From Marvinbryantia formatexigens DSM 14469 (GTDB lineage: Bacteria; Bacillota; Clostridia; Lachnospirales; Lachnospiraceae), in the NCBI RefSeq assembly GCF_025148285.1, contig NZ_CP102268.1, forward strand, positions 1,178,001 to 1,242,000: a DNA stretch of 64,000 nucleotides. The letters run 5' to 3'. Shown here one piece after another: positions 34,620-42,872 of the stretch. A program made the position numbers and the translations under genes. The notes beneath the pieces were generated by a model. That model saw nothing but the letters and a program-made list of their open reading frames with translations. It was not told the DNA's origin and ran no database searches. Position 1 is the stretch's first letter. Each line of letters begins with the position of its first letter.

Positions 34620-34754
34620 ATGTGGAACATGATTACACACTTTCTTACATTCACCGGGGGAATGTCTGCCGGCGTTGTGCTGATGTGTCTTTTGCAGACG
34701 GGAAAGCAGGAAGATGAATGGTTAGAAAACAGGAAACGGGAGGAAAACGAATGA
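34620..34754 (+). CDS. DUF3789-like small membrane protein
   Basis: 44 residues: MWNMITHFLTFTGGMSAGVV then LMCLLQTGKQEDEW. One membrane helix and a charged tail, with the Gly-Gly-Met...Val-Leu-Met-Cys-Leu-Leu-Gln pattern of DUF3789 proteins that recur in these ICEs. AGGAGG lies eight bases upstream. Its stop overlaps the next start (ATGA), so the two are coupled. The function is unknown. Confidence 0.7.
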   Translation: MWNMITHFLTFTGGMSAGVVLMCLLQTGKQEDEWLENRKREENE

Positions 34755-35776
34755 ACCAGGAATTTGCAGAAAATATCAAAAACCATATCCGGGAATATCT
34801 GCCGGTGGACTATCAGGATGCAAAGATAACCCTTGAAAAAGTCACCAAAGGAAATGACCGGATTCTTACAGGGCTTATCATCCGAAAGGATGATGAAACG
34901 GCTGTACCGTCCATTTATCTGGAACACTATGAGGAACAGTTTGGCAAAGGCCGCCCGATGGACGACATTATGAAGGAAATTGCACAGATAAAAATGGAAA
35001 ACAGCCTGGAACTTCCTATTGATGTGAAAGGACTTCAGGATTATGAAACAGCCAGGCCGCTGCTTGCGATCCGTCTGTGCGACCCGGAAAAGAATCAGGA
35101 ATATTTGAAAGATAAACCCCATACCGCATGTGGGGAACTGGCGGCAACCTACCGTATTCAGATCATGGAGGACAGCAGCGGAACGGCTTCCGCTGTTGTT
35201 ACAAATGATATGTTGAATCTTTGGGGAATTACACCAGAGCAGCTTCACCACGATACGGTGTCAGCAGAAAACGCCCGGAATCCTGTCTGTTTATACACAA
35301 TGGATGATGTGATGTCAGAAATAATGCTGTCCGTAAAGCCTGAGAATCTTTTTGAACAGACGGAACCATTAGAATCTGAAATGATACCTATGTATATCCT
35401 GACAAACCAGAATAAAGTAAATGGCGCCGGGGTTCTGGCAAGAGACGGCGTACTGGATAAAATCGGCGAGCTGCTTGGTTCTGATTTTTATGTCCTCCCA
35501 TCATCGACCCATGAAGTTATCCTTGTGCCGGATAACGGGAATATGCAGACTAAAGAACTGGAGGATATGGTAAAAGAAGTGAATGCTACCCAGGTGCCGC
35601 CAGAGGATTTACTTTCTGATAAGGTGCAGTATTATGACCGGGCAGCAAAAACCCTGGGACGAAAACAGGAAAAAGGACTATTGGAACGTCTTTCCGAAAA
35701 TAAAGCACAGGTACAGGAAAGAGAGGCAAAAGCACCAAAAGAAAGACAGAAAACCAAACAGGAACCGAGCTTATAA
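34751..35776 (+). CDS. DUF5688-family protein
   Basis: 341 residues from ATG 34751, which overlaps the DUF3789 stop; ribosome site GGGAGG. The N-terminus EFAENIKNHIREYLP, then ITLEKVTKGNDRILTGLIIR and VPSIYLEHYEEQF match the DUF5688 pattern; a second conserved block is DFYVLPSSTHEVILVPD. Soluble, with a Lys/Glu-rich tail containing the shared GLLERLSENKAQ segment. Common in ICEs of human gut Clostridia, of unknown function. Confidence 0.75.
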   Translation: MNQEFAENIKNHIREYLPVDYQDAKITLEKVTKGNDRILTGLIIRKDDETAVPSIYLEHYEEQFGKGRPMDDIMKEIAQIKMENSLELPIDVKGLQDYETARPLLAIRLCDPEKNQEYLKDKPHTACGELAATYRIQIMEDSSGTASAVVTNDMLNLWGITPEQLHHDTVSAENARNPVCLYTMDDVMSEIMLSVKPENLFEQTEPLESEMIPMYILTNQNKVNGAGVLARDGVLDKIGELLGSDFYVLPSSTHEVILVPDNGNMQTKELEDMVKEVNATQVPPEDLLSDKVQYYDRAAKTLGRKQEKGLLERLSENKAQVQEREAKAPKERQKTKQEPSL

Positions 35777-35828
35777 GGGGCAGCGGCTATGCTGCCTTTT
35801 CTAATTCAAAGAAATGGAGGTTACAGGA

Positions 35829-37937
35829 ATGAAGTTAGTAATTGCGGAAAAGCCCTCCGTCGCCATGTCGCTGGCGGCGGTTCTGGGTGCGAATGAGAAA
35901 AAAGACGGCTACATGGAGGGCGGGGGTTATCTGGTAAGCTGGTGCGTGGGACACCTTCTGGAACTGGCGCAGCCGGAGGCTTATGGGGAACGGTATGCCA
36001 GATGGCGTTATGGTGATCTGCCGATTCTGCCGGAAACATGGAAATATGAAGTGCCGAAGGATAAGAAAAAGCAGCTTGACCTTCTTTGCCGGCTGATGAA
36101 AGACAAACGGGTGGATTCCGTGGTATGCGCTACGGACGCCGGACGGGAGGGCGAACTGATCTTCCGTCTGGTCTATGAACACGCCGGATGTAAGAAACCG
36201 ATGGAACGTCTCTGGATTTCCAGTATGGAGGATGCGGCAATCCGTGACGGGTTTGAGCACCTGCGTCCTGGCAGCGACTACGATAAGCTCTATGACGCGG
36301 CGGTCTGCCGGGCCGGGGCTGACTGGCTGATCGGTATTAACGCCACCCGGCTTTTCTCTGTCCTGTATGGCGTCACGCTGAATGTGGGGCGCGTCATGTC
36401 GCCCACGCTGGCCCTTCTGGTACAGCGGGAGGCAGATATTCGGGCATTTACGAGCAAGCCCTTCTATGTGCCGGAGATCACCTGCGGCGGCTTTACTGCC
36501 TCTGGGGAAAAGCTGTCCGGGAAAAATGAAGCTGAAAAAATCTGTATGGACTGTGACGGGCAGGGTGCTTTAGTGCTATCCGTGGAGAAGCAGGTCAAGA
36601 CGGTGCAGCCGCCCCGCCTGTATGACCTGACAACTTTGCAGCGGGAATGTAACCGCATTTATGGCTATACGGCACAGCAGACCCTTGATTATGTGCAATC
36701 CCTCTATGAGAAAAAACTGGCGACCTATCCCCGGACGGACAGCCAGTATCTGACTGAGGACATGCAGGCAACCGCCGCCTCCCTGGTTCTCTGGCTGCGG
36801 GATTATATGCCCTTTGGAAAAGGCTGCACAGGGGAACCTGATATTGACCGCGTAACGGACGGCAGCAAAGTCACCGACCATCACGCGATTATCCCTACGG
36901 TGGAGGTTGCCCGGACGGATTTATCGGAGCTGCCTTCCGGGGAGCGGGATGTACTGACGCTGATTGCCGCAAGGCTGCTTTCTGCCACGGCCCAGGCGCA
37001 CCGGTTCGAGGCGGTGACGGCGGTCCTGGACTGCCGGGGTAATTCCTTTACAGCAAAAGGGAAAACCGTATTGCAGGCCGGATGGAAGGAAGTGGAACGC
37101 CTCTACCGCATGGGATTGAAACAATCCAAACCGGAGGATGACGAGAGTACGGATGCTTCCCTTCCCATGCTGCAGGAGGGGCAGGTTTTTGAAACGGTCT
37201 CTGCCAGCGTCCGGGAGGGCAGAACCTCCCCGCCGAAACACTATACGGAGGATTCCCTTCTGGCAGCAATGGAGACCGCCGGAGCCGGGGATATGCCGGA
37301 GGATACCGAGCGTAAAGGATTAGGCACCCCGGCCACTCGTGCGGCTACACTGGAAAAACTGGTCTCTGCCGGATTTGTGGATCGGAAAAAAAAGCAGCTT
37401 ATTCCAACGGAAAAAGGTACGAACCTGATCCTGGTCCTGCCGGACAATATCAAATCGCCTACGCTCACCGCAGAATGGGAATCCATGTTGAAGCAGGTAG
37501 AACGCGGCGAGCTGGCTGCAGAATCCTTTATGGGGCAGATTGCGGATATGAGCCGGACGCTGGTAAAGGAACATACCGCCCCGGAGGAACGCTTTTCCGG
37601 CCTCTTCCCGGATGCAAAAAGAAACGGAGGTGAGGCTGTCGGCACCTGCCCCCGCTGCGGCGGAACCGTATATGAGGGTAAAAAAGGATTCTTTTGTGAT
37701 AACCGGGACTGTGCTTTTGCGCTGTGGAAAGACAATAAATTCTTTTCCGGCAAGAAAAAATCCATAACAAAATCCGTGGCGGCGGCCCTTCTGAAAGAGG
37801 GCCGCGTTTCCATGTCCGGGCTTTACAGCGAAAAGACGGGAAAGACCTATGACGCGGTGGTGCTGCTGGATGATACGGGCGGAAAATATGTGAATTTCAA
37901 GCTGGAATTTCCGGCTAAGAAAGGCAGAAAGAAATGA
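35829..37937 (+). CDS. topB: DNA topoisomerase III (type IA)
   Basis: 702 residues. Toprim motifs KLVIAEKPSVAMS and VCATDAGREGELIFR are at the N-terminus; the catalytic tyrosine is in LATYPRTDSQYL; HHAIIPT and GLGTPATRAA are typical of the family, and a C-terminal zinc-finger-like segment (GTCPRCGGTVYEGKKGFFC) follows. Element-borne TopB copies relax and decatenate DNA during transfer and replication. ATG 35829 has GGAGG upstream; an in-frame start at 35814 lacks one. The stop overlaps the next gene by four bases. Confidence 0.93.
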   Translation: MKLVIAEKPSVAMSLAAVLGANEKKDGYMEGGGYLVSWCVGHLLELAQPEAYGERYARWRYGDLPILPETWKYEVPKDKKKQLDLLCRLMKDKRVDSVVCATDAGREGELIFRLVYEHAGCKKPMERLWISSMEDAAIRDGFEHLRPGSDYDKLYDAAVCRAGADWLIGINATRLFSVLYGVTLNVGRVMSPTLALLVQREADIRAFTSKPFYVPEITCGGFTASGEKLSGKNEAEKICMDCDGQGALVLSVEKQVKTVQPPRLYDLTTLQRECNRIYGYTAQQTLDYVQSLYEKKLATYPRTDSQYLTEDMQATAASLVLWLRDYMPFGKGCTGEPDIDRVTDGSKVTDHHAIIPTVEVARTDLSELPSGERDVLTLIAARLLSATAQAHRFEAVTAVLDCRGNSFTAKGKTVLQAGWKEVERLYRMGLKQSKPEDDESTDASLPMLQEGQVFETVSASVREGRTSPPKHYTEDSLLAAMETAGAGDMPEDTERKGLGTPATRAATLEKLVSAGFVDRKKKQLIPTEKGTNLILVLPDNIKSPTLTAEWESMLKQVERGELAAESFMGQIADMSRTLVKEHTAPEERFSGLFPDAKRNGGEAVGTCPRCGGTVYEGKKGFFCDNRDCAFALWKDNKFFSGKKKSITKSVAAALLKEGRVSMSGLYSEKTGKTYDAVVLLDDTGGKYVNFKLEFPAKKGRKK

Positions 37938-38305
37938 CCGGGCAGCCCTCACGGGAATTAACAAGACAGGAACGGGCAGCAATCCGAAGGCTGGTAACAG
38001 ACCTTTGCGCTAACCATGACAATCAGGATAGGCTCTGCCTCCCCTTAGACTGCCCCTGTTATATGCTGCAAAAATGGTGGACCGGCTCTTTCTGCCGATA
38101 CTTCCGGGAGGCGGTGCTGCCGGTGGACCCGGCGCTAGAATCTGCCATTACCGGCGAGGACACTTCCCTGAAACAGAAAACATGCCCGGTTTGTGGGAAA
38201 GCCTATCTGCCTACTACCAGCCAGGCGTATTGTTCGGATTCCTGCCGCACCTTTGCCAGACGGAAATCCGAGCGGGAACGCAAGCGCCGGATCAGAAAAA
38301 ATTAA
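37934..38305 (+). CDS. Cysteine-rich VLP-type protein
   Basis: 123 residues. N-terminal region has CLPLDCPCYMLQKW and a second cysteine cluster KTCPVCGKAYLPTTSQAYCS followed by DSCRTFARRKSERERKRR. The pattern fits the cysteine-rich VLP family found after topB in ICEs; the second cluster is a likely zinc ribbon with a basic tail, suggesting nucleic-acid binding. Overlaps topB by four bases. Confidence 0.7.
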   Translation: MTGQPSRELTRQERAAIRRLVTDLCANHDNQDRLCLPLDCPCYMLQKWWTGSFCRYFREAVLPVDPALESAITGEDTSLKQKTCPVCGKAYLPTTSQAYCSDSCRTFARRKSERERKRRIRKN

Positions 38306-38313
38306 AGGTAATA

Positions 38314-38426
38314 TGTCCGCAACTTAACCAAAATGAGGCTTGATTTTCAAGGCTTTCGGGACCCGGTTTGAGGGGTGGCTGTATTAGAATACTCTGACGC
38401 CCCGAAACAGGTCTAAGTTGCGGACA
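38314..38426. repeat. 113-bp palindromic element with 13-bp terminal inverted repeats
   Basis: TGTCCGCAACTTA (38314-38326) is perfectly inverted as TAAGTTGCGGACA (38414-38426). Inside, GACC-GGTTT-GGGG (about 38360-38375) pairs with CCCC-AAAC-GGTC (about 38399-38412), and GTATT-AG-AATAC (38381-38392) forms the tip. The whole could fold as one long hairpin. It codes for nothing. It could be a MITE, a structured RNA, or a protein-binding site. Confidence 0.65.
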
Positions 38427-38450
38427 AATAAACAAACGGGAGGGATGCAG

Positions 38451-38969
38451 ATAGAAAAGACAGCGATTACAAAAGAGCTTATGCGGATTGATACCAGGAG
38501 GCAGATGATTGATATACAGCAGATTGATAACCGGCGCTTTATGTATAACCCCAAAACCGGCATATTGGTCTTAGGTTATCAGTATGCAGCTACAAGTACA
38601 ATGGTTTCCAGCCATGCCAACGAACTGGCCGACGCCGGGATTACAAAAGGCTATGACAATTTTGTCCGGGGCTGGATCGGCACTGGCGGGGACTACCCCA
38701 AAGGGGTGATCCACTTTGCCCCCTGTGTAGATAAGAGAAATATCACGCTGTTTGACCGGGCTTTTGACACACTGAAAATGTTTCAGGAAAACGGCGCGCT
38801 GGCGGGCACGGTGGTCCGTGGCTTCGGGGAAAACTGGGAGCAGCCGTTATCCGATATTTTTACGGATATGCGGGAACCGGGGCAGAAACCCTCTGTCCGC
38901 AGGCAGCTAAAAAAACAGCCGGAGGCAAAAGCCACCCGGCAGAAAACCAATCATCAACAGGAACGATAG
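38451..38969 (+). CDS. ICE accessory protein of unknown function, probable ATA start
   Basis: About 172 residues. GGGAGGG at 38438-38444 is followed by ATG directly (38445, too close) and by ATA at 38451 at optimal distance in the same frame; either could be used. No known domain; conserved-looking core FMYNPKTGILVLGYQYAATS and GYDNFVRGWIGTGGDYPKG, then IHFAPCVDKRNITLFDRAF. The tail (KPSVRRQLKKQPEAK) resembles those of neighbouring ICE proteins. It follows the palindromic element at 38314-38426. Confidence 0.6.
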   Translation: MEKTAITKELMRIDTRRQMIDIQQIDNRRFMYNPKTGILVLGYQYAATSTMVSSHANELADAGITKGYDNFVRGWIGTGGDYPKGVIHFAPCVDKRNITLFDRAFDTLKMFQENGALAGTVVRGFGENWEQPLSDIFTDMREPGQKPSVRRQLKKQPEAKATRQKTNHQQER

Positions 38970-38980
38970 GAGGCGATTTT

Positions 38981-39613
38981 TTGAATATCAATACGATCAC
39001 AATCGATGACCTGCGGCACATGGAGGGCAAAGACGGCCTGATCTTACAGGGCTGCGGCGGGGATTTGAAGGAATGGGTGGACGGGATCAATGAGATGTTC
39101 ACCGAAGCGGGCATTTTGAAGGATGGCAGTAAATTTGAGGGTGTTTCCACTTTCCAGTATGGGGAGCTTACCTGTCTGCTCTATCCTTTTGAGAATGTGA
39201 AGCTGGACATTGGGAAACTTGCCATGTGGCGATTGCAGACCCATGAAGTCTATGGCGGCACATGGCTGTCGGACTTTGTGCCGAATTATTTAGGCGGTTT
39301 TATCGGGGAGCCTTCGCCGGAGCCGGAAAAACCGGATTGTCCGCTGATCGGAGCAGATGGGAACATTTTTAATCTGCTGGGTATTGCTTCCCGTACTTTG
39401 CGGGAGCATGGTTTGAAAGAACAGGCAAAAGAAATGTCTGATCGGGTATTTGCTTCCGGCAGTTATGGAGAAGCGCTCTGTATCATTGGCGAATATGTCA
39501 ACATCACAGATTCCGAACCGGAGCATAAGAATTCTCTCCGTCAGCAGCTAAAAGCAACAAAACCGGCAGACCCGGTAAAAAAGCAACAAACTTCCAAACA
39601 GCAGGAACGATAA
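38981..39613 (+). CDS. Two-part ICE protein of unknown function
   Basis: 210 residues from TTG with AGGAGGCG upstream. The first half (IDDLRHMEGKDGLILQGCGG, DLKEWVDGINEMF, MWRLQTHEVYGGTWLSDFV) and the second half (CPLIGADGNIFNLLGIASRT, then GSYGEALCIIGEYVNI) are two conserved-looking blocks often seen together or apart in ICE proteins. No membrane segment. The tail NSLRQQLKATKP is again the shared linker. Function unknown. Confidence 0.6.
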   Translation: MNINTITIDDLRHMEGKDGLILQGCGGDLKEWVDGINEMFTEAGILKDGSKFEGVSTFQYGELTCLLYPFENVKLDIGKLAMWRLQTHEVYGGTWLSDFVPNYLGGFIGEPSPEPEKPDCPLIGADGNIFNLLGIASRTLREHGLKEQAKEMSDRVFASGSYGEALCIIGEYVNITDSEPEHKNSLRQQLKATKPADPVKKQQTSKQQER

Positions 39614-39626
39614 GGAGGGATGCGGA

Positions 39627-40559
39627 ATGGAAAAGAAACGGACCTATGGTGTATGGGCAGTACGAAGCAGCACTTCTATTTTCGGACCGGCACAAAGCTG
39701 GTGCAAGGAAAATGGAAAACCGTTGGAGTTTGATACCAAAGCTGCTGCTGAAAACTATGCAAAGGAAGCCAACGAGCATACGACAGCAAATGTCCGATAC
39801 TATGTGAAAGAAAAAGAACCGGAGCCCGGTGCTGTTCGGAAAGGAACATCTCAACCGGAGCTGGATGCACGCAGCCATGAAGAAGTGATACCAAGAAATG
39901 ATGCAGCGGAAAAACAAAATGAGATTCCGGGCAGACAGATTCCTTCTCAAACAGATCCGCTGGTAGAAATCCGCTCTGCGGTTCATAGTAATTACGCGGG
40001 TATGGTCGCTATGCTGGGTGCGGACAACCGTGTGTATTTGGGGCATGAGGAACGCTGCCATTACCAGGATATGCAGCCATCTTACTATGACAATCAGGAC
40101 GGTTCCCTGTGTTTTGTCTGTGATCAGCCCGATATGTATTATTTTCTTTATGGAGAAGGCTGGGCGCATACCCAGGCGGAAATGCTGGAACGAGGACTCA
40201 CCCTGCACCAGTACGAAGAATTTGCGAGACTGCAAAATGGCGTCCTTGCACAGTTTACCACCCAAAGAGAAATCCTGTTCGCCGGGCAGCCCTTCCAGCC
40301 GCCGGAGAGCTATCTGCGTAATGCGGAACTCTACGAGGAAGGACAGACCGGAAACTATAATATGCTGGATGGCCGGCTGAATAATGAGCCGCCGGAACGC
40401 CCTGACTTAACGGACGGCCAGACCTATGAGGAAATCCGGGAGCTTGCACCGGAGACTTTGCCGGAGGAAAAACCTTCCCTGATGGAGCGGCTGAAAGCGG
40501 AACGCCCGGAGCATGAGGCGAAACAGGCAGCGCCGCCTGTGCCGGAAAGGGAACGCTGA
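39627..40559 (+). CDS. ICE accessory protein of unknown function
   Basis: 310 residues; GGAGGGATGCGG ribosome site. The N-terminal 65 residues (YGVWAVRSSTSIFGPAQSWC, then KPLEFDTKAAAENYAKEAN) look like a small alpha/beta module also seen in other ICE proteins. The centre (VEIRSAVHSNYAGMVAMLGA and LGHEERCHYQDM) and the C-terminal half with EGWAHTQAEMLERGLTLHQY are not recognised. The tail carries PSLMERLKAERPE. AT-richer than its neighbours in the first half. Its stop overlaps the next start. Confidence 0.5.
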   Translation: MEKKRTYGVWAVRSSTSIFGPAQSWCKENGKPLEFDTKAAAENYAKEANEHTTANVRYYVKEKEPEPGAVRKGTSQPELDARSHEEVIPRNDAAEKQNEIPGRQIPSQTDPLVEIRSAVHSNYAGMVAMLGADNRVYLGHEERCHYQDMQPSYYDNQDGSLCFVCDQPDMYYFLYGEGWAHTQAEMLERGLTLHQYEEFARLQNGVLAQFTTQREILFAGQPFQPPESYLRNAELYEEGQTGNYNMLDGRLNNEPPERPDLTDGQTYEEIRELAPETLPEEKPSLMERLKAERPEHEAKQAAPPVPERER

Positions 40560-41260
40560 TGGGCGCGGTAAAATTTGAGGGCGTGGATGTGCTGGACTTT
40601 TTAGGGAAGGTTGTAGAGCTGCACACGCAGCATTATAAGGACGATTTTGATATTGACAAGGAACTGATACAAAATCTTGCGGCTTGCAGAAATGGAGAAA
40701 ATGAACAGCTTTTATGGATGTCCAGGACCTGCGGCACTTACTGTTTATGGGAAAGGGATGTTTACCTGCAGGACAGCCACGAAAATAAGGTGTGGCGGTT
40801 TTACCATGAGCAGACGAAAGATTCTATCCTGGCGTATGCAATCCAACTGGACGGCATACAGGACGGGAAAGTCACCGGCTGTATCTGGCCTCTCGATTAT
40901 CACGCCCATGTGGAACGGGTCAAGCTGCTGTCCTGTGCGATTGAAAAAGTATCAGTATTGTTCCAGGATGGTACACAGGCGGTATTCCCCTATGATTCCT
41001 ATATACAGCAGATTAACATGTTTAAGGCAGAGCATGGAACTTCCAAATGTGTGACCTGGCTGCCGGAAAGTGAGCGGGAATTACAAACAATCCTGCGGCG
41101 GGAGCACGTTAAGCGGGATTACCATGCAAAGCCCGGTGATATTCAGGAATATATGGATAGCCTGAAAAAGAGCACACTGCGGGGGAAACTGAAAGAGGTG
41201 CAGGCGGTAGCCGCTTTCACCCGGAAACCGCCTTCCCATAAAAAGGAGCCTGAACGATGA
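40559..41260 (+). CDS. ICE accessory protein of unknown function
   Basis: 233 residues, soluble. Visible blocks: VDVLDFLGKVVELHTQHY, EQLLWMSRTCGTYCLWERDV, SILAYAIQLDGIQDGKVTG and SVLFQDGTQAVFPYDSYIQ. The C-terminal third is basic with TLRGKLKEVQA, the shared linker type. It precedes mobC with a four-base overlap, so it may belong to the relaxosome operon. No function assigned. Confidence 0.5.
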   Translation: MGAVKFEGVDVLDFLGKVVELHTQHYKDDFDIDKELIQNLAACRNGENEQLLWMSRTCGTYCLWERDVYLQDSHENKVWRFYHEQTKDSILAYAIQLDGIQDGKVTGCIWPLDYHAHVERVKLLSCAIEKVSVLFQDGTQAVFPYDSYIQQINMFKAEHGTSKCVTWLPESERELQTILRREHVKRDYHAKPGDIQEYMDSLKKSTLRGKLKEVQAVAAFTRKPPSHKKEPER

Positions 41261-41601
41261 AGGCCGGGCATAACAAAAAATCCGTCCGTGTCGAATTTGT
41301 CATGTCCGAACCGGAGGCCGAACTGGTAAAAGAACGCATGGCGGAACTTGGCATTACCAACCTCTCCGCATATCTGCGCAAGATGGCGGTGGACGGTTAT
41401 ATCATCCATCTGGATATGAGCGACATTCAGGAAATGATACGGCTCCTTCGCATTTGCTCCAATAACCTGAACCAGTACACCCGGCGTGCCAATGAGACCG
41501 GCAGTATTTACGCTGCCGACGTGGACGATCTGCGCACACGCCTGGACAGTTTATGGGATGGCATGGATAAGCTGCTGCGGGGATTTGCGAACATTTCGTA
41601 A
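41257..41601 (+). CDS. mobC: MobC-family relaxosome protein
   Basis: 114 residues. A ribbon-helix-helix start (SVRVEFVMSEPEAELVKERM, AELGITNLSAYLRKMAVDGY) and the MobC signature LLRICSNNLNQYTRRANETG. MobC assists the relaxase at oriT. It is followed by a small membrane protein, a DUF3849/DUF4314 protein and the relaxase gene, 1.3 kb downstream. Overlaps the preceding gene by four bases. Confidence 0.88.
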   Translation: MKAGHNKKSVRVEFVMSEPEAELVKERMAELGITNLSAYLRKMAVDGYIIHLDMSDIQEMIRLLRICSNNLNQYTRRANETGSIYAADVDDLRTRLDSLWDGMDKLLRGFANIS

Positions 41602-41692
41602 ACAGGAAAAAAACGCCGTTGCTTTCCGGCAACCGGCACGGTAGAATTTTGATAGAGGGACAATATGTTTCTCTTTGAAAGGAGGCGGGCGT

Positions 41693-41983
41693 ATGCGTCT
41701 GATTGGTAAATTACTGGCACTTCCCTTTGTACTGGTTACGGGGATTCTCTATCTGGTGTGTAAATTCCTGGTGGTCGTTTCCGGCGCTGTGCTGGGGATT
41801 CTATCGGGGATCGTATTTCTGGCGGCGCTGGCGCTGTTCTTTGCAGCCGGGTTCTGGCCGGGGCTTTCATGGCTGGTGATCGCGTTCCTGATCAGCCCCT
41901 ACGGTCTGCCAATGGCGGCGGCCTGGCTGGTGGGGATCATCGGAGGCGCAAACAGCGCGTTAAAGGATTTCGTATTTGGTTAA
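41693..41983 (+). CDS. CD1845-family small membrane protein
   Basis: 96 residues with three hydrophobic segments (LIGKLLALPFVLVTGILYLV, VVSGAVLGILSGIVFLAALA, then SWLVIAFLISPYGLPMAAAW). This matches the CD1845-type proteins that lie between mobC and the relaxase in Clostridioides CTns. ATG 41693 has AAAGGAGG upstream. The 90 bases before it contain a hairpin GCCGTTGC/GCAACCGGC at about 41614-41636. Confidence 0.7.
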   Translation: MRLIGKLLALPFVLVTGILYLVCKFLVVVSGAVLGILSGIVFLAALALFFAAGFWPGLSWLVIAFLISPYGLPMAAAWLVGIIGGANSALKDFVFG

Positions 41984-42072
41984 ACAGTTTCGGCGGGGCT
42001 CATTGGCAGCCCCGCCCTTTTTCTATAATTATGGCTGTCTGCTATGGCAGCTTTTTGATTGGAGGGATTTGA

Positions 42073-42840
42073 TTGAAAGATACAACGCCAATTTATTTTC
42101 ATTCTGCCACCTATGCGCATGAGCATGGGGAGCTGGATCAGTACCGTGCTTCCCACAAGGCAAACATTGCGTGTAAAGAGGCAATCGAACAGGCCATTGC
42201 GGACAACTACCGGGATAACCGTTTAGGCCCCGCATGTGTGCAGCAGGTCTTACAACAATTTGATCCTGGCCGGATTTTCTATGTCCTTGCCAACACGGTC
42301 CGGCAGAAAGAACATGACGGGCGAATTTCCCGTGATAACAAAGCCTGGGCGCAGACAATCCCGGTCTGTGAAGATAAGGACGGTTTCGGATATGACAGGA
42401 ATGTTTCCTTTGTGGTAGACCGTAGCCATCCAGGACTAATGGATTTATTTCTTACCCAAGCCAGAGACATTGCAAAGGAGGATTTCAAGATGAATCAAGA
42501 GTTTACGAGCCGTAACCAAGTGGAGTTTATACGTCAGACCTACCCACCGAATACCCGGATTTTGTTGCAGCATATGGATGATCCCTATGCCCCGGTGCCC
42601 GCTGGCACCCGTGGAACTGTCAAGTATGTGGATGACATAGGCCAGATTGGGGTTGCCTGGGACAATGGACGCAGCCTTTCACTGATTCCCGGTATGGACA
42701 CATATCGGAAACTGACCCAACAGGAGCTTACTCAGGAACAAGGTGAAAAGCCTTCCATACATGACAGTCTGGGCAAACATGCCGGGCAGCAGGCGGCTCA
42801 CAGCGACAAACCGAAAATGAAAAAAGAACAGACACGATAA
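42073..42840 (+). CDS. DUF3849 + DUF4314 protein
   Basis: 255 residues from TTG with GGAGGG upstream. The N-terminal half fits DUF3849 (PIYFHSATYAHEHGELDQYR, CKEAIEQAIADNYRDNRLG, ILVNTV-like FYVLANTVRQKEHDGRIS). Residues about 150-218 fit DUF4314 (RQTYPPNTRILLQHM, AGTRGTVKYVDDIGQIGVAW, IPGMDTYRKL), a small SH3-like beta domain. Both occur together next to ICE relaxases. Function unknown. Confidence 0.75.
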   Translation: MKDTTPIYFHSATYAHEHGELDQYRASHKANIACKEAIEQAIADNYRDNRLGPACVQQVLQQFDPGRIFYVLANTVRQKEHDGRISRDNKAWAQTIPVCEDKDGFGYDRNVSFVVDRSHPGLMDLFLTQARDIAKEDFKMNQEFTSRNQVEFIRQTYPPNTRILLQHMDDPYAPVPAGTRGTVKYVDDIGQIGVAWDNGRSLSLIPGMDTYRKLTQQELTQEQGEKPSIHDSLGKHAGQQAAHSDKPKMKKEQTR

Positions 42841-42872
42841 CAGAGCCGGTTTTACAGTAAGGGGGTGATGGG

